Shown: in pieces, positions 53,742-63,044 of the stretch
How the letters are laid out: each line of letters starts with the position of its first letter
How positions within the stretch are numbered: position 1 is the first letter of the stretch
Assembly (NCBI RefSeq): GCF_040049215.1
Contig: NZ_JBDZDN010000001.1
Span: 558,001-622,000 of the forward strand
Length of the DNA: 64,000 bases
Direction: 5' to 3'
Source of the DNA: Mesorhizobium_K sp040049215
Lineage (GTDB): Bacteria; Pseudomonadota; Alphaproteobacteria; Rhizobiales; Rhizobiaceae
The notes under the pieces: generated by a model
The model's database searches: none
Seen by the model: only the letters and a program-made list of their open reading frames with translations
Told to the model about the DNA's origin: nothing
Translations under genes and position numbers: made by a program

Positions 53742-55934
53742 CTAGTTCACCACGAAGTGAAACACCTTACCTGAATTGACGTAGGTATAACCTTCGCCGG
53801 AAGGGTCGCTGCGCCTGTAGACGGGACCACAGTCGGGGCGTCCAAACATATTCTCGCTCTGCTCGCACAAGAGGTCGCGATCGACGTAGACTCTCTCGGT
53901 GAGCATTCGTGTTATCGTCCGAAAGACTGCGGTGCCGTCTGGCTCTATCTGCATAATGGCTAGAAGCCCGTTGGGTTCGAGTTTGCCTTTCAAGGTCTTG
54001 CCAGCAACAACAGATGCGATTTCAGCGCCGTTCAACCGGTCCTGTTCATCAGCGGTGAAGCCGAACGGCCATTCGGGCAGTCCTGCCTGGCGTAGCGCGG
54101 CGATGATCGGCGCCAAGTCTTGGGCGTTGCGAAGGTGAGCATAATGATTTCGAAACGCGTCCAACGACCGCAGTCGAGCCAAGGATTCGGTCCTCGTCAC
54201 CAGCCGGAGGCCGTCTGCAATCGCCGCTTTGGCGTCTGCTAAGCGGCCGGCGCGGGCATAGGCCGCTGCGAGTAAAATCCTAAGGCTGCCGGCCTCTGGA
54301 GCATCGTCGCGAGCGCGTTCGAGTGTCTCAATGGCTTTCTTGGTGTCCCCGAGCAAAAGTAAGACAGCCCCGACAACCTCCCGGTCTATCGGAGCCAGAT
54401 TGGGATCAAGTTTCGTTGCCGTTTCGACGGCTAATGCCGCTTCGTTATGATTTCCGGCGAACACCTGGATGTAGCCAACAGCAATTTGCGTTTCAGCGTC
54501 TCCGGGGCCCAATGCGACAGCACGCTCCGCTGAGGTGATCGCATCTTCATAGCGGCGATCCATGACCTGCATAATCCCGAGAACGGCGTAGGGCGATGAA
54601 AACTCCGAATCGAGCTCCAAAGCACGGCTTGCCTTCTCATAGGCTCTCTTTCGCGCAAGCGCGCTCTGAATGATATCGTCGGAGGCAGTGCGCCAAAGAT
54701 AGACACTCAGCCGTGCATCGGCGGCGAAGGCCTCGGCGAAGGTGGGGTCGATATTCTGCGCCTTCTCATAGAGCGCAAGCGCCTCGCGGAATCCGTCGCC
54801 TCGACCGGTGCGCGCCTCCCGCTCCGCACGCAGGTAGGTATCGTAGGCTTCGAGATTTGCGGTCGGTGGGCGTGCCATTCGCTCGCTCTCGGCTGCCGAA
54901 GCGTGGACATCGAGCGCCTTGGCGATCTCCCGGCTCATCTCGTCCTGGACAGCAAACACGTCCGCGATGCCGCGATCGAACCGGTTAGCCCATAGGTTGT
55001 CGCCAGTGGCGATATCGATCAGCTGCGCGTTGAGGCGAATTTGATCGCCGGTGCGCCTGACGCTCCCGTCAACGACAAAGCGCACGCCAAGTTCACGCCC
55101 GACATCCGCCAAAACGATGGGTTCTCCTTTGTAGGCGAAGACGGAGTTGCGAGCGATTACATCGAGGCCGGAAAGCTTTGCAAGGTCGGTGATCAAATCT
55201 TCGGTGATGCCGTCGGCAAAATAGTCCTGGCCAGGATCGCCGCTCAGGTTCGTAAACGGCAGGACTGCAACTGATGGCTTTCCGAGCGCGGAGGGCTTTT
55301 GCCATTGCCATGCAAAAATGCCTGCAAGCATGACGATGAGCAGCGCTGCTACTCCTGCCAAAATCATGATGGGCGAACCTGGTCGGCGCGGCGCCACCAG
55401 GATCTTCCCCGCTTCTCCGGGATGGAGCAGAACCCGATAGGCGCGAACCGGATCGGCGATATTCTTGAGGCGCTGCTCTCCGAGGTCCGCAAAGCCGACA
55501 TCCACTTTGTGCACCGCGTGATCGAACGCCGTGCCGGAGATGCAAACACCGCCCGGCTCGGCCATCGCTTCCAAGCGCGCCGCGATATTCACACCATCTC
55601 CATAGATGTCGTCGCCCTCGACGATAACGTCGCCGAGATTGACGCCGATGCGAAACCGGAGCTTCCGGGCTTCGGCGGTGTTCTTGTTGCGGTCGGCCAT
55701 TCGGCGCTGGATCACAGCAGCGCACTGGACGGCCTCGACGACGCTGGCGAACTCAACGAGCGCGCCGTCGCCCATGAGCTTGATCATGCGGCCGTGGTGC
55801 TTCTTGATCTCGGGATCGATCAGCTCGCGACGGCAGCTCTTCAGTCCCTCGAGCGTTCCTACCTCGTCCTCGCCCATGAGGCGGCTGTAGCCAACCACGT
55901 CGGCAGCAAGTATTGCGGTAAGCCGTCGCTCCAT
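53742..55934 (-). CDS. Class III adenylate/guanylate cyclase with TPR repeats
   Basis: A 730-residue protein of the same architecture as the one at 50386. The cyclase domain has MERRLTAILAADVVGYSRLM (metal Asp at about 12), KLMGDGALVEF (about 56) and DIYGDGVNIAARLEAMAE; a membrane helix follows (about 189-209), then the TolB-like part (VAVLPFTNLSGDPGQDYFAD, GSVRRTGDQIRLNAQLID) and TPR repeats up to about residue 600. The C-terminal 100 residues contain several cysteines and are family-variable. Transcribed toward the YHS gene. Confidence 0.9.
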   Translation of the reverse strand: MERRLTAILAADVVGYSRLMGEDEVGTLEGLKSCRRELIDPEIKKHHGRMIKLMGDGALVEFASVVEAVQCAAVIQRRMADRNKNTAEARKLRFRIGVNLGDVIVEGDDIYGDGVNIAARLEAMAEPGGVCISGTAFDHAVHKVDVGFADLGEQRLKNIADPVRAYRVLLHPGEAGKILVAPRRPGSPIMILAGVAALLIVMLAGIFAWQWQKPSALGKPSVAVLPFTNLSGDPGQDYFADGITEDLITDLAKLSGLDVIARNSVFAYKGEPIVLADVGRELGVRFVVDGSVRRTGDQIRLNAQLIDIATGDNLWANRFDRGIADVFAVQDEMSREIAKALDVHASAAESERMARPPTANLEAYDTYLRAEREARTGRGDGFREALALYEKAQNIDPTFAEAFAADARLSVYLWRTASDDIIQSALARKRAYEKASRALELDSEFSSPYAVLGIMQVMDRRYEDAITSAERAVALGPGDAETQIAVGYIQVFAGNHNEAALAVETATKLDPNLAPIDREVVGAVLLLLGDTKKAIETLERARDDAPEAGSLRILLAAAYARAGRLADAKAAIADGLRLVTRTESLARLRSLDAFRNHYAHLRNAQDLAPIIAALRQAGLPEWPFGFTADEQDRLNGAEIASVVAGKTLKGKLEPNGLLAIMQIEPDGTAVFRTITRMLTERVYVDRDLLCEQSENMFGRPDCGPVYRRSDPSGEGYTYVNSGKVFHFVVN

Positions 55935-56371
55935 AGGTGCCCTGCGCCTTCCCTGTCGGTCTAAGCGGCTTTGCCTTCAGCCTATTCTAGTCCTGCTTCG
56001 GACGCGAGTGTGCGCGACCGACTGTCGGCTAGGGGTCACATCGGATCGGATCGAAAGACTCGCGAATCGAGTGAAGGGACCGGGACCTGTGAAGGGCGGC
56101 GGAACACGGCGCGGAGCCCAGGCAGAAGCCGGCATCGATGCTTTCACTGATCACGTTGACACCCCGGAAAGGTCCCGCTTCTGAATATCCGAGCCTCAAA
56201 GCGCTGGGCTGCTCTCTGCCCCCCAACCTGCCAGTCAGCAAGGCGCCCCCGAAACGGTCATTCAGTCAAGGTGAATTATTGTCCAAAGCTGCCATCCTCG
56301 TGGGAGTCGACGAGGCTGAAGCCCGATGTCTCACGCACTGCTGGTCGCGCCGCTTTGCTGCTTCCTCCGTT
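55935..56371. other. 437-bp gap with no recognised gene
   Basis: Between the cyclase promoter side and the end of the methyltransferase operon. Short frames on both strands are not family-like. It should carry the cyclase promoter reading left; no clear operator, repeat or RNA was identified. Confidence 0.45.
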
Positions 56372-57178
56372 CTAACCGATCGCCGTCGCAAGATTGGTCC
56401 GGAGCTCGAAGGCCAGCATTGATCCGTCGGTGTAGGATTGCTGTATCGGCACGCTTTCGCCGACGATCTCCTCAACAAGATCCTTGCGCGCCTGATCATT
56501 CAAAGCCTTGCCAGCGGCGCTCATGCCGACGAGTGCCATCGCGTTCAGCCGCAAAAACGGGGTGTCTGCGTTGAAGCGGATCTTGCGCGTAAGAACCTTC
56601 GATCGGACATCACTGAAACCCGCGTCCCGAAGCAGCGTCTCAAGCGGGGCAGCATCTCCCAAGGCGTAACGCTGATCCGAGATGGCGCCCAGATGCCGTT
56701 CCGCCACATGGCGAAGCTCTCGAAAGAATGGAATCTCCTCGTCGGAACGCCACGTGGCGACAGCCAGCCTTCCGTCCTTCGCCAATGCTCGACGCATCTG
56801 CGCCGCGGCCGCTGGCTTATCGGGAAAGAACTGCAGTCCCTGTTGACAGACGACGACGTCGAACTGTTCGCCGTCCTTGAGCGGCAAGGCGCTGGCATTG
56901 CCTTCGCGCCATTCGATGCTTGGCGCGACAGCGCGTGCAACCGCAAGCATGTCGGGACTGATGTCGATGCCAACAACATGCCCAGCATCGCCGATCCGTT
57001 CCCTTGCGACGCGCGCAAGTATTCCCGTTCCGCAGGCGATGTCGAGAAAGCGGTCTCCCGAGCCCAGCACTTCTTCGACAGTCATTTCGGCCCAAGGCCG
57101 GAACAGCGGTCCTACGAGCCACTGCTCGTACATCTGAGAGAAACTAGTCTGGTTCATTGCATAGCTGGGAAGGTTCAT
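56372..57178 (-). CDS. SAM-dependent methyltransferase (UbiE/type 11)
   Basis: A 268-residue class I methyltransferase: the SAM motif FLDIACGTGILARVARERIG, VVGIDISPDMLAVARAVAPS, the motif II region FDVVVCQQGLQFFPDKPAA, and the domain end RLAVATWRSDEEIPFFREL. A strong GAGGAGGAG lies 3 nt before the ATG at 57178. It starts 11 bp after the other methyltransferase, so the two form an operon divergent from a LysR-type gene. Substrate unknown. Confidence 0.85.
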   Translation of the reverse strand: MNLPSYAMNQTSFSQMYEQWLVGPLFRPWAEMTVEEVLGSGDRFLDIACGTGILARVARERIGDAGHVVGIDISPDMLAVARAVAPSIEWREGNASALPLKDGEQFDVVVCQQGLQFFPDKPAAAAQMRRALAKDGRLAVATWRSDEEIPFFRELRHVAERHLGAISDQRYALGDAAPLETLLRDAGFSDVRSKVLTRKIRFNADTPFLRLNAMALVGMSAAGKALNDQARKDLVEEIVGESVPIQQSYTDGSMLAFELRTNLATAIG

Positions 57179-57189
57179 CGTCTCCTCCT

Positions 57190-58005
57190 CTAGGCCAGTG
57201 CACCAGGCTTGCGAGCGATAAGGCTGGTGTAGGCGATGTGCCCGAAAAATGTTCCAGCATTCGCCCGGCGGCGCGCCTCCGCCCTCAACGCCGCAGCGGT
57301 CTCTTCCCCAACAGAGCCGGAGGCGCGCAGAATGTCGGTGCCTCTGTCGACAACGGAGAGCATGTAGGCACCCCCCGTCGTCTCCGAGAAACCGTGGCTG
57401 CGAAAACCAACAAGCTCGAAACCTGAATTCCGAACGAGCGCGCAGAGCCGACGCATCAGCCAGCGGTCGTTCACAGAGCTGTCCATCATCGTATTCACGC
57501 AAGCTTGCAGCGGATCGTGATCGCCGAGCGCCACCGTCGCGGTTGCGTAGTCGCCGTCGAACACGGCGAGCCTGCCAGCCGGACGAAGCATGCGATGAGC
57601 CTCGGCAAGAGCACGTTCCGGTCCCGGCACGTGCGAGAGGGTTGAATCGAAGATAGCGACGTCGAACGCTTCGCTGTCGAAGGGGAGCGACCGTCCATCA
57701 GCTTCGTTGAAAGTCACATTGGCAAGGTCCGGAGCCAGCTTTCTCGCTTCCCGGATAAGGGAAGCCGCCGGATCGACGCCCACCACTGTCTCAACATTCG
57801 GCCATTGTGCGAGCATCCGCGTCAGCACGCCTGTCCCGCATCCAATGTCCAAAACATGCGCGCCCGCCGGAAAATCGATCCCGGAAAGAAAAGCGCGCCG
57901 CATCGCCTGCTGCTGCGGGTCGGCGCCTCTCGCCTCCAGCACGCCCGCAAGGCGCTCCAGCATGGATGAATCGAGGTCGGCAACGGTCGCCCACACATCC
58001 TGCAT
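57190..58005 (-). CDS. SAM-dependent methyltransferase
   Basis: A 271-residue class I methyltransferase with VLDIGCGTGVLTRMLAQWPN, VVGVDPAASLIREARKLAPD, DSEAFDVAIFDSTLSHVPGP and RPAGRLAVFDGDYATA. The ATG at 58005 follows GGAGCGAAC and fits the family; the frame can also start at 58029. It is the first gene of the pair, 235 bp from the divergent LysR gene, its likely regulator. Substrate unknown. Confidence 0.83.
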   Translation of the reverse strand: MQDVWATVADLDSSMLERLAGVLEARGADPQQQAMRRAFLSGIDFPAGAHVLDIGCGTGVLTRMLAQWPNVETVVGVDPAASLIREARKLAPDLANVTFNEADGRSLPFDSEAFDVAIFDSTLSHVPGPERALAEAHRMLRPAGRLAVFDGDYATATVALGDHDPLQACVNTMMDSSVNDRWLMRRLCALVRNSGFELVGFRSHGFSETTGGAYMLSVVDRGTDILRASGSVGEETAAALRAEARRRANAGTFFGHIAYTSLIARKPGALA

Positions 58006-58240
58006 CGTTCGCGCTCCTTCTCCCATCAAGGCGGGCGAAACATACCGGAAACGCTCTTGTCCTGGACCACCGGACGCAAAACCGCGCGATCAGCCGGTCC
58101 AACCGCTTCGGATAACCAAGCCGAACCGGGAGCTTCCCGTGCTCCGGCTGCCGAACTAGGGTAGGCTCGTTCAGCAGATGCAGCAATTACCGAGAATTTA
58201 TCGACTCGATGAATGACGAGCATCAGGAGGACTATCCAAG

Positions 58241-59137
58241 GTGGAAATGCATGAGGTTCGATATTTTCTGGCCGCATGCGAAACCTTGAACTTTCGCAAG
58301 GCGGCGGCGCAATGCCACGTCACGCAGCCGGCGCTGACCCGCGCCATCCAGAAGCTGGAGGCCGAGCTTGGGGGCGCCTCTTCAGCCGGGAGCGTAGTCA
58401 CGTTCAGCTCACCGATTTCGGGCGTCTCATACGACCGCACCTGGACGACGTCCTGCGTCGCACCAGCGATGTCGAGCAGGTCGCCCGACGCTTTCTCAAG
58501 CTCGAGGCAGCTTCCTTGACGCTCGGCGTCATGTGCACGATCGGGCCGGTGCGCTTCGTGGGGTTCCTCAACGACTTTCGCACCGATCATCCCGGCATCG
58601 CGGTCACGGTGACCGAGGGCGTGCCGGCCCGGCTCACCGAACTTCTTCTGGAAGGAGAGCTGGATATCGCACTAATGGCCCAGCCGTTGCCTTTCGACAA
58701 GCGTCTCGACGCGGAGCCGATCTACGCCGAGCGCTTCGGCGTTGCCTTCTACGCCGGGCATCCGTTTGAGCGGCAGAACACGCTTCAACTTGGCGACGTC
58801 GAGGGCGAACCATACCTCGATCGCATCAAATTGCGAATTCGCCGGCCACATCGACGAACTCTGCGATGCGCGCGGCATCAAGATAGAGATCGCCTATCGA
58901 AGCGAGCGCGAAGACTGGATCATGGCCATGGTCGCGGCCGGTATGGGCGTCTGTTTTGTGCCCGAATTCTCCGCCCTCACTCACGGTGTCCGCCATCGAC
59001 CGGTTGCCGATCCGGCCATTGTTCGCCAGGTCTCGCTCGTTTCAGTCCACGGCCGCCCGCTTTCGCCTTCCGTCGCGGCTTTTGCCAAAGCTGTAAGGTC
59101 GTACGACTGGAATCCGACAATCGATCAGCATGTCTGA
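58241..59137 (+). pseudogene. LysR-family regulator interrupted by two frameshifts
   Basis: The frame from GTG 58241 (AGGAGG 10 nt upstream) encodes a LysR HTH (VRYFLAACETLNFRKAAAQC, VTQPALTRAIQKLEAELGG) and breaks at the G run 58370-58374. Adding one G continues it: RLFSRERSHVQLTDFGRLIR, then LTLGVMCTIGPVRFVGFLND. At AAA 58828-58830 removing one A again restores frame: NCEFAGHIDELCDARGIKIE to the end at 59137. All parts of a normal effector domain are there, so base-calling error at homopolymers is a serious possibility. Confidence 0.82.
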
Positions 59138-59368
59138 TGGAGCATCTGACGGCGGGCGGCGATCTCAGCGGCTTATTTCGATCTGACCCCGCCACAGGTG
59201 TTGAACGACTGGTATGCGCCTCGAGGTAGTCATTCAGACGGTGCAGTCCCTTCACCAAAAGCGGACTCACTGATGCACAGGCTTAAGGCAGCTGTGTACC
59301 CAAGGGACAGTTGGTTCACCGAGGCCGCGGCCTTAAACGCGAGAAGGCCAGCACGGTTCGATCTCCCA

Positions 59369-60628
59369 CTACAGGACAAACATCGCCAGCGCCGCAGAGG
59401 TCATCACGGCCGTTGCGAGCCAGCCCATGATTTTGAGCCCAAGAGGGGCGACAAAAGAACCAAGATGCTTTCGGTTAGAGACCACGATCATCGTCGCTGT
59501 CATCAAGGGCACGGCGATTACCCCGTTCAGCACGGCACTCCAGAACAAAGCCTTGATCGGGTCGAACGGCAGAAACAGCATCAGGAGCCCGAGGGCAAAA
59601 GCGAGCGCGATTACACCATAGAAGGCTTTGGCGTTCTGCGGCGTTTGCTCGAGCCCGATGCGCCAACCGCGCAACTCGCCTATCGCATAGGCGGCCGAGC
59701 CTGCCAGAACCGGTAGCGCTAAGAGCCCGGTTCCGATGATGCCCAGACTGAACAGCAGGAAGGCGAACTCGCCCGCGATTGGCCGCAGAGCCTGAGCGGC
59801 ATCGGCCGAGGTGGCGATATCGGTGATCCCGGCGGTGTGTAGCGTAACGGCGGTGGTCAGGACGATAAAGAACGAGATCAGACTGGAGAACCCCATGCCG
59901 ATAGAGGTGTCCCAGGCGATCCGGTCGAGTTCAGATGGCGCCTGATCGGGATGATCGAGAAGCGAGCCATCCCCGGCCAGCATCTCGTCCTCCACCTCCT
60001 CGGCACTTTGCCAGAAGAACATGTAAGGGCTGATCGTCGTGCCGAATACGGCGACGATCGCGACCATGGTTTCCCGTGAAAAAGCGACCTGCGGCCAGAA
60101 CATCCCTCGCACGACCGCACCCCAGTCGATGGCAACAGTGAAAACGACGCCGACATAGGCGAGCAGGCTGAGCGTGAGCCATTTGAGAATATGCACGTAG
60201 CGGTGATAGGGCATGAGGACCTGCAACAGCAGCGAACCCACTGCAAAGGCGACCGCGAAAGCGACTTCGCCCCAACCCAAAACCAGCCGCGCTGCCGCGC
60301 CCATCGCCGCGAGATCAGCGCCGATGTTCACTGTGTTGGCCAGGAACAATAAAGCGACAATGACGTGCACCAGAGACCGCGGCAGCACACGCGCCATGTT
60401 GACGGCGAGTCCCTCGCCAGTAACGCGCCCTATCCGAGCACAGATGGCCTGGATCGCCGTCATCAGTGGATAGGTCAGCGCAACCGTCCACATCAGGCTA
60501 AGGCCAAACTGCGCGCCTACCTGCGAATGGGTGGCGATACCACCCGGATCGTCATCTGCCGCGCCGGTGATGAGCCCTGGCCCCAAAGACCGAAACCACG
60601 AGGTGCGAGGCGGCCCGGTCTTACTCAC
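59369..60628 (-). CDS. Nramp-like divalent metal transporter
   Basis: A 419-residue membrane protein with about eleven helices. The Nramp-type first helix carries GPGLITGAADDDPGGIATHS, where the DPGN of classical Nramp Mn2+/Fe2+ transporters is DPGG, and helix 6 carries FGTTISPYMFFWQSAEEVED instead of the usual MPHNxxLHS. It therefore belongs to an Nramp-related branch whose metal may differ. The start is a GTG at 60628 with GGAGG 7 nt upstream. No obvious operon partner. Confidence 0.82.
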   Translation of the reverse strand: MSKTGPPRTSWFRSLGPGLITGAADDDPGGIATHSQVGAQFGLSLMWTVALTYPLMTAIQAICARIGRVTGEGLAVNMARVLPRSLVHVIVALLFLANTVNIGADLAAMGAAARLVLGWGEVAFAVAFAVGSLLLQVLMPYHRYVHILKWLTLSLLAYVGVVFTVAIDWGAVVRGMFWPQVAFSRETMVAIVAVFGTTISPYMFFWQSAEEVEDEMLAGDGSLLDHPDQAPSELDRIAWDTSIGMGFSSLISFFIVLTTAVTLHTAGITDIATSADAAQALRPIAGEFAFLLFSLGIIGTGLLALPVLAGSAAYAIGELRGWRIGLEQTPQNAKAFYGVIALAFALGLLMLFLPFDPIKALFWSAVLNGVIAVPLMTATMIVVSNRKHLGSFVAPLGLKIMGWLATAVMTSAALAMFVL

Positions 60629-60766
60629 TCCGCTGCCTCCTTGGTAGCTGATGGCGCACTGATTTCAGACGTATTTGCTCAACAAGCTTCGTGAACTAGG
60701 ATTTCTGGAATTAACGTGATTGGTCCATATGACACGGCCCGGATCGATCGTCGCCGTCACTCACCT

Positions 60767-62272
60767 TCAGTCGAGCGCAAGCCAAATTTGTCCGGCCTCC
60801 TCGCGCCAGGGAATGAGTTTTAAAGGCGCGCGGTTTTTCGAAATGTCCCCTAGCATCGGCATCTGTTGGGACACTCCGTCATCATTAAGCGCCTCGCACC
60901 AGGATACGATTTCACCAGAAGCGAGATCGAAGCAACTCTCATGCCAGCGGCATCTGATGGTCCCTTCGTCATCAATGCGGCTGGCAGGCGGTGTCGTGCC
61001 AGCCGCCGCGGCCTCGAAGAACGGCAACTTCAGATGCGGGCAGGCATTATTGAAAGCGAAGATCTTTTCACCCTTCCTCAGAACTACCGCATAAAGGCTC
61101 GGGAATCCCAGCACCGTCGGCTCACCCTCAACGAGGGAATCAAGACGTATAGCCTTGTGCCAAGTTTTGCCGCCGAGGCGTACCGTGTCGCGAACCACGA
61201 CAGCGTTCAACGCGCGTTCAGCCTCCGGCTGCAACTTCACGATCTCATACAGCGTAATGCGATCCGTTGTGCCGGGGAGCCGCACACGGACGAAATCGGT
61301 CATCTCGACATCGTCTTTTACGCGATTGTACAGCGCCTCGGAGACGAGGAGCCGAGTGCCGGCTTCCTTGTTGGCTGCCTCAACGCGGCTTGCGACATTA
61401 ACGGTGTCGCCAATCGCGGTAAGGCGCTCGTTACCGGGCGAGCCGATTGAACCGATGACCGCGTCCCCCAAATGCAGGCCAATACGTATGTCGAACTCTA
61501 TTCCGTACATCGACGCAAAGAAGGGCTTCATCCGGTCGACAGCGGCAAGCGTCTGCAGCGCTGCATTGACCGCGCGGATCGGCGCGTCGGGTTGACCGTC
61601 GACGCCAAATATCGCCATCAGTCCGTCGCCGACGAACTTGTCGATATAGCCGTCGTTCCGTTCGATCAACTCGCCGACCTGCGCGAAATACCGGTTAAGG
61701 AGATACATCACGTCATAAGGCGTTAGCGTCTCGGAGAAACGGGTGAAGCCGGCAACGTCGGAGAAGAAAAGAACGACGGACTTCAATTCGCCGGACTTTG
61801 TGTTGGCGCCCCGCTGCAATTGGTTTGCGATGAGGAGATCCGTCTCGTCAAGCACGAGGCGACGGAACACTATATCGCCGGTTGGGCGAAGCTGGCAGGC
61901 CAGGCGGATGTCTTCGGTCAGGTGCAGTCGGCCGGTCAGGTCGCGTTCTAGTTCACCCTGTACTGGACAAGCTTCCACGCCATCCAGGATCCAGATACGG
62001 CAAGTGGAGCATTTTGCTTTGCCGCCGCAAGCATGCGTGATTGGCAGATGCGCCCGTCGTGCGGCCTCGAGTACCGACTCGCCGGTGGCGCAATCGATTG
62101 CGATGTTGTCTGGAAGAGATCGAAGAGTCGGCATGAACTGAACGGCCCCCGCTGAAGGATCCAGCCCGCACACCTCGAAGCGGTCCGAAAAGGCTTGGCC
62201 GACGCGGCTTTCAACAGCGCCTAGTTTGCCGATCCGCATCCCCGTGACTTCAAGAACTGTAACCACCGCCAT
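60767..62272 (-). CDS. Ferredoxin - class III cyclase - Rieske fusion protein
   Basis: A 501-residue protein with three domains. Residues about 50-140 are a plant-type [2Fe-2S] ferredoxin with cysteines 82, 88, 91 and 126 (ACGGKAKCSTCRIW, RLACQLRP). Residues about 160-345 are a class III nucleotide cyclase with metal aspartates D172 (FFSDVAGFTRFS) and D216 (FVGDGLMAIFG) and GDTVNVASRVEAAN. Residues about 375-500 are a Rieske [2Fe-2S] domain with C411-x-H413 (ACPHLKLPF) and C441-x2-H444 (CRWHESCFD). No membrane helix. It suggests cyclic-nucleotide output controlled by redox state. A small gene precedes it by 48 bp. Confidence 0.9.
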   Translation of the reverse strand: MAVVTVLEVTGMRIGKLGAVESRVGQAFSDRFEVCGLDPSAGAVQFMPTLRSLPDNIAIDCATGESVLEAARRAHLPITHACGGKAKCSTCRIWILDGVEACPVQGELERDLTGRLHLTEDIRLACQLRPTGDIVFRRLVLDETDLLIANQLQRGANTKSGELKSVVLFFSDVAGFTRFSETLTPYDVMYLLNRYFAQVGELIERNDGYIDKFVGDGLMAIFGVDGQPDAPIRAVNAALQTLAAVDRMKPFFASMYGIEFDIRIGLHLGDAVIGSIGSPGNERLTAIGDTVNVASRVEAANKEAGTRLLVSEALYNRVKDDVEMTDFVRVRLPGTTDRITLYEIVKLQPEAERALNAVVVRDTVRLGGKTWHKAIRLDSLVEGEPTVLGFPSLYAVVLRKGEKIFAFNNACPHLKLPFFEAAAAGTTPPASRIDDEGTIRCRWHESCFDLASGEIVSWCEALNDDGVSQQMPMLGDISKNRAPLKLIPWREEAGQIWLALD

Positions 62273-62320
62273 CGGTCGCGACGGGGCGGCTGCCTGCGGC
62301 TGGTTTGGTCGGCGGGGCGG

Positions 62321-62593
62321 CTACCCTTTCGATTCGACCAGGATCACCAGTGACTCCGGTACCACGCCATCGAAGGCCATTGCGTCGGCGGCTGCTTTGC
62401 TCTGCATCATTGCCGACAGCTTATCCATATCCGGCACGTCCATCATCAGCGCCACACGTTTGGGGTTCTGCGGATCGACGAAGGTGCGGATGTTGGTAAT
62501 CCCGAGCGCGCCGAACAACTCTTTGCGCTTCGGGGAACTGAGCCAGTGCTCGGCACCTTTTGTAATGTTGTGATGGCCAATAATTGTTGGCAT
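62321..62593 (-). CDS. Small hypothetical protein cotranscribed with the iron-sulfur cyclase
   Basis: A 90-residue cytoplasmic protein, MPTIIGHHNITKGAEHWLSS then KRKELFGALGITNIRTFVD, and R-V-A-L-M-M-D-V-P-D-M-D. It looks like a small alpha/beta ferredoxin-like-fold (dimeric barrel) protein, but I cannot name a family. GGGAGG precedes the ATG. It lies 48 bp upstream of the cyclase gene on the same strand and is probably in its operon, perhaps as a partner. Confidence 0.65.
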   Translation of the reverse strand: MPTIIGHHNITKGAEHWLSSPKRKELFGALGITNIRTFVDPQNPKRVALMMDVPDMDKLSAMMQSKAAADAMAFDGVVPESLVILVESKG

Positions 62594-63044
62594 GGCATCC
62601 TCCCACGCCGACGGTTGAAATCGCGCCGAATGCCGCGATCCATCTGCGCAAGGCCAATGAGCGCCGTTTCCAATGGACTGTCAATTAGCCATTGCTGATG
62701 GCAACCTCCGGTTTGAGACCTCAAGTCGACACCTGAAAATCTACAAGGGCTCGATACAGGAACAGCCGCTTTAGCCATTTGGCTCTCGATTGCGGACAGT
62801 CAGGTTACGGCCCCATAACTGCCAATCGGCTACGCGCCTCATTGCGGTCGCTCAATATCATTTGATCAAACCGAAGAGCGGTCATTCAAATCGTAAACGA
62901 AAGGCTGCGTGCGACAGAGCGACCCTGAAGGCAGGATGCCACTCGATGAAAGCGTGTTAGGCACATCCGACGTGATTAAACGTGCTTGTTGCAGCGATGA
63001 TCTCCGACCTTCTTCTACTAGGAAGGAGGTGTTAGGAAGCGGGT
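62594..63044. other. 451-bp divergent intergenic region
   Basis: Separates the cyclase operon (left) from the DUF982-fusion gene (right), so promoters in both directions are expected. GGAAGGAGG and AGGAAG near 63021-63039 are the ribosome site of the right-hand gene. No other gene or RNA was recognised. Confidence 0.5.

Noticed and set aside
56420..56445. TGATCC-N17-GTATCG on the plus strand, resembling the RpoE promoters
   Set aside because: It lies inside the 3' end of a minus-strand methyltransferase gene and points at no gene start. About one chance match is expected in a window this size.
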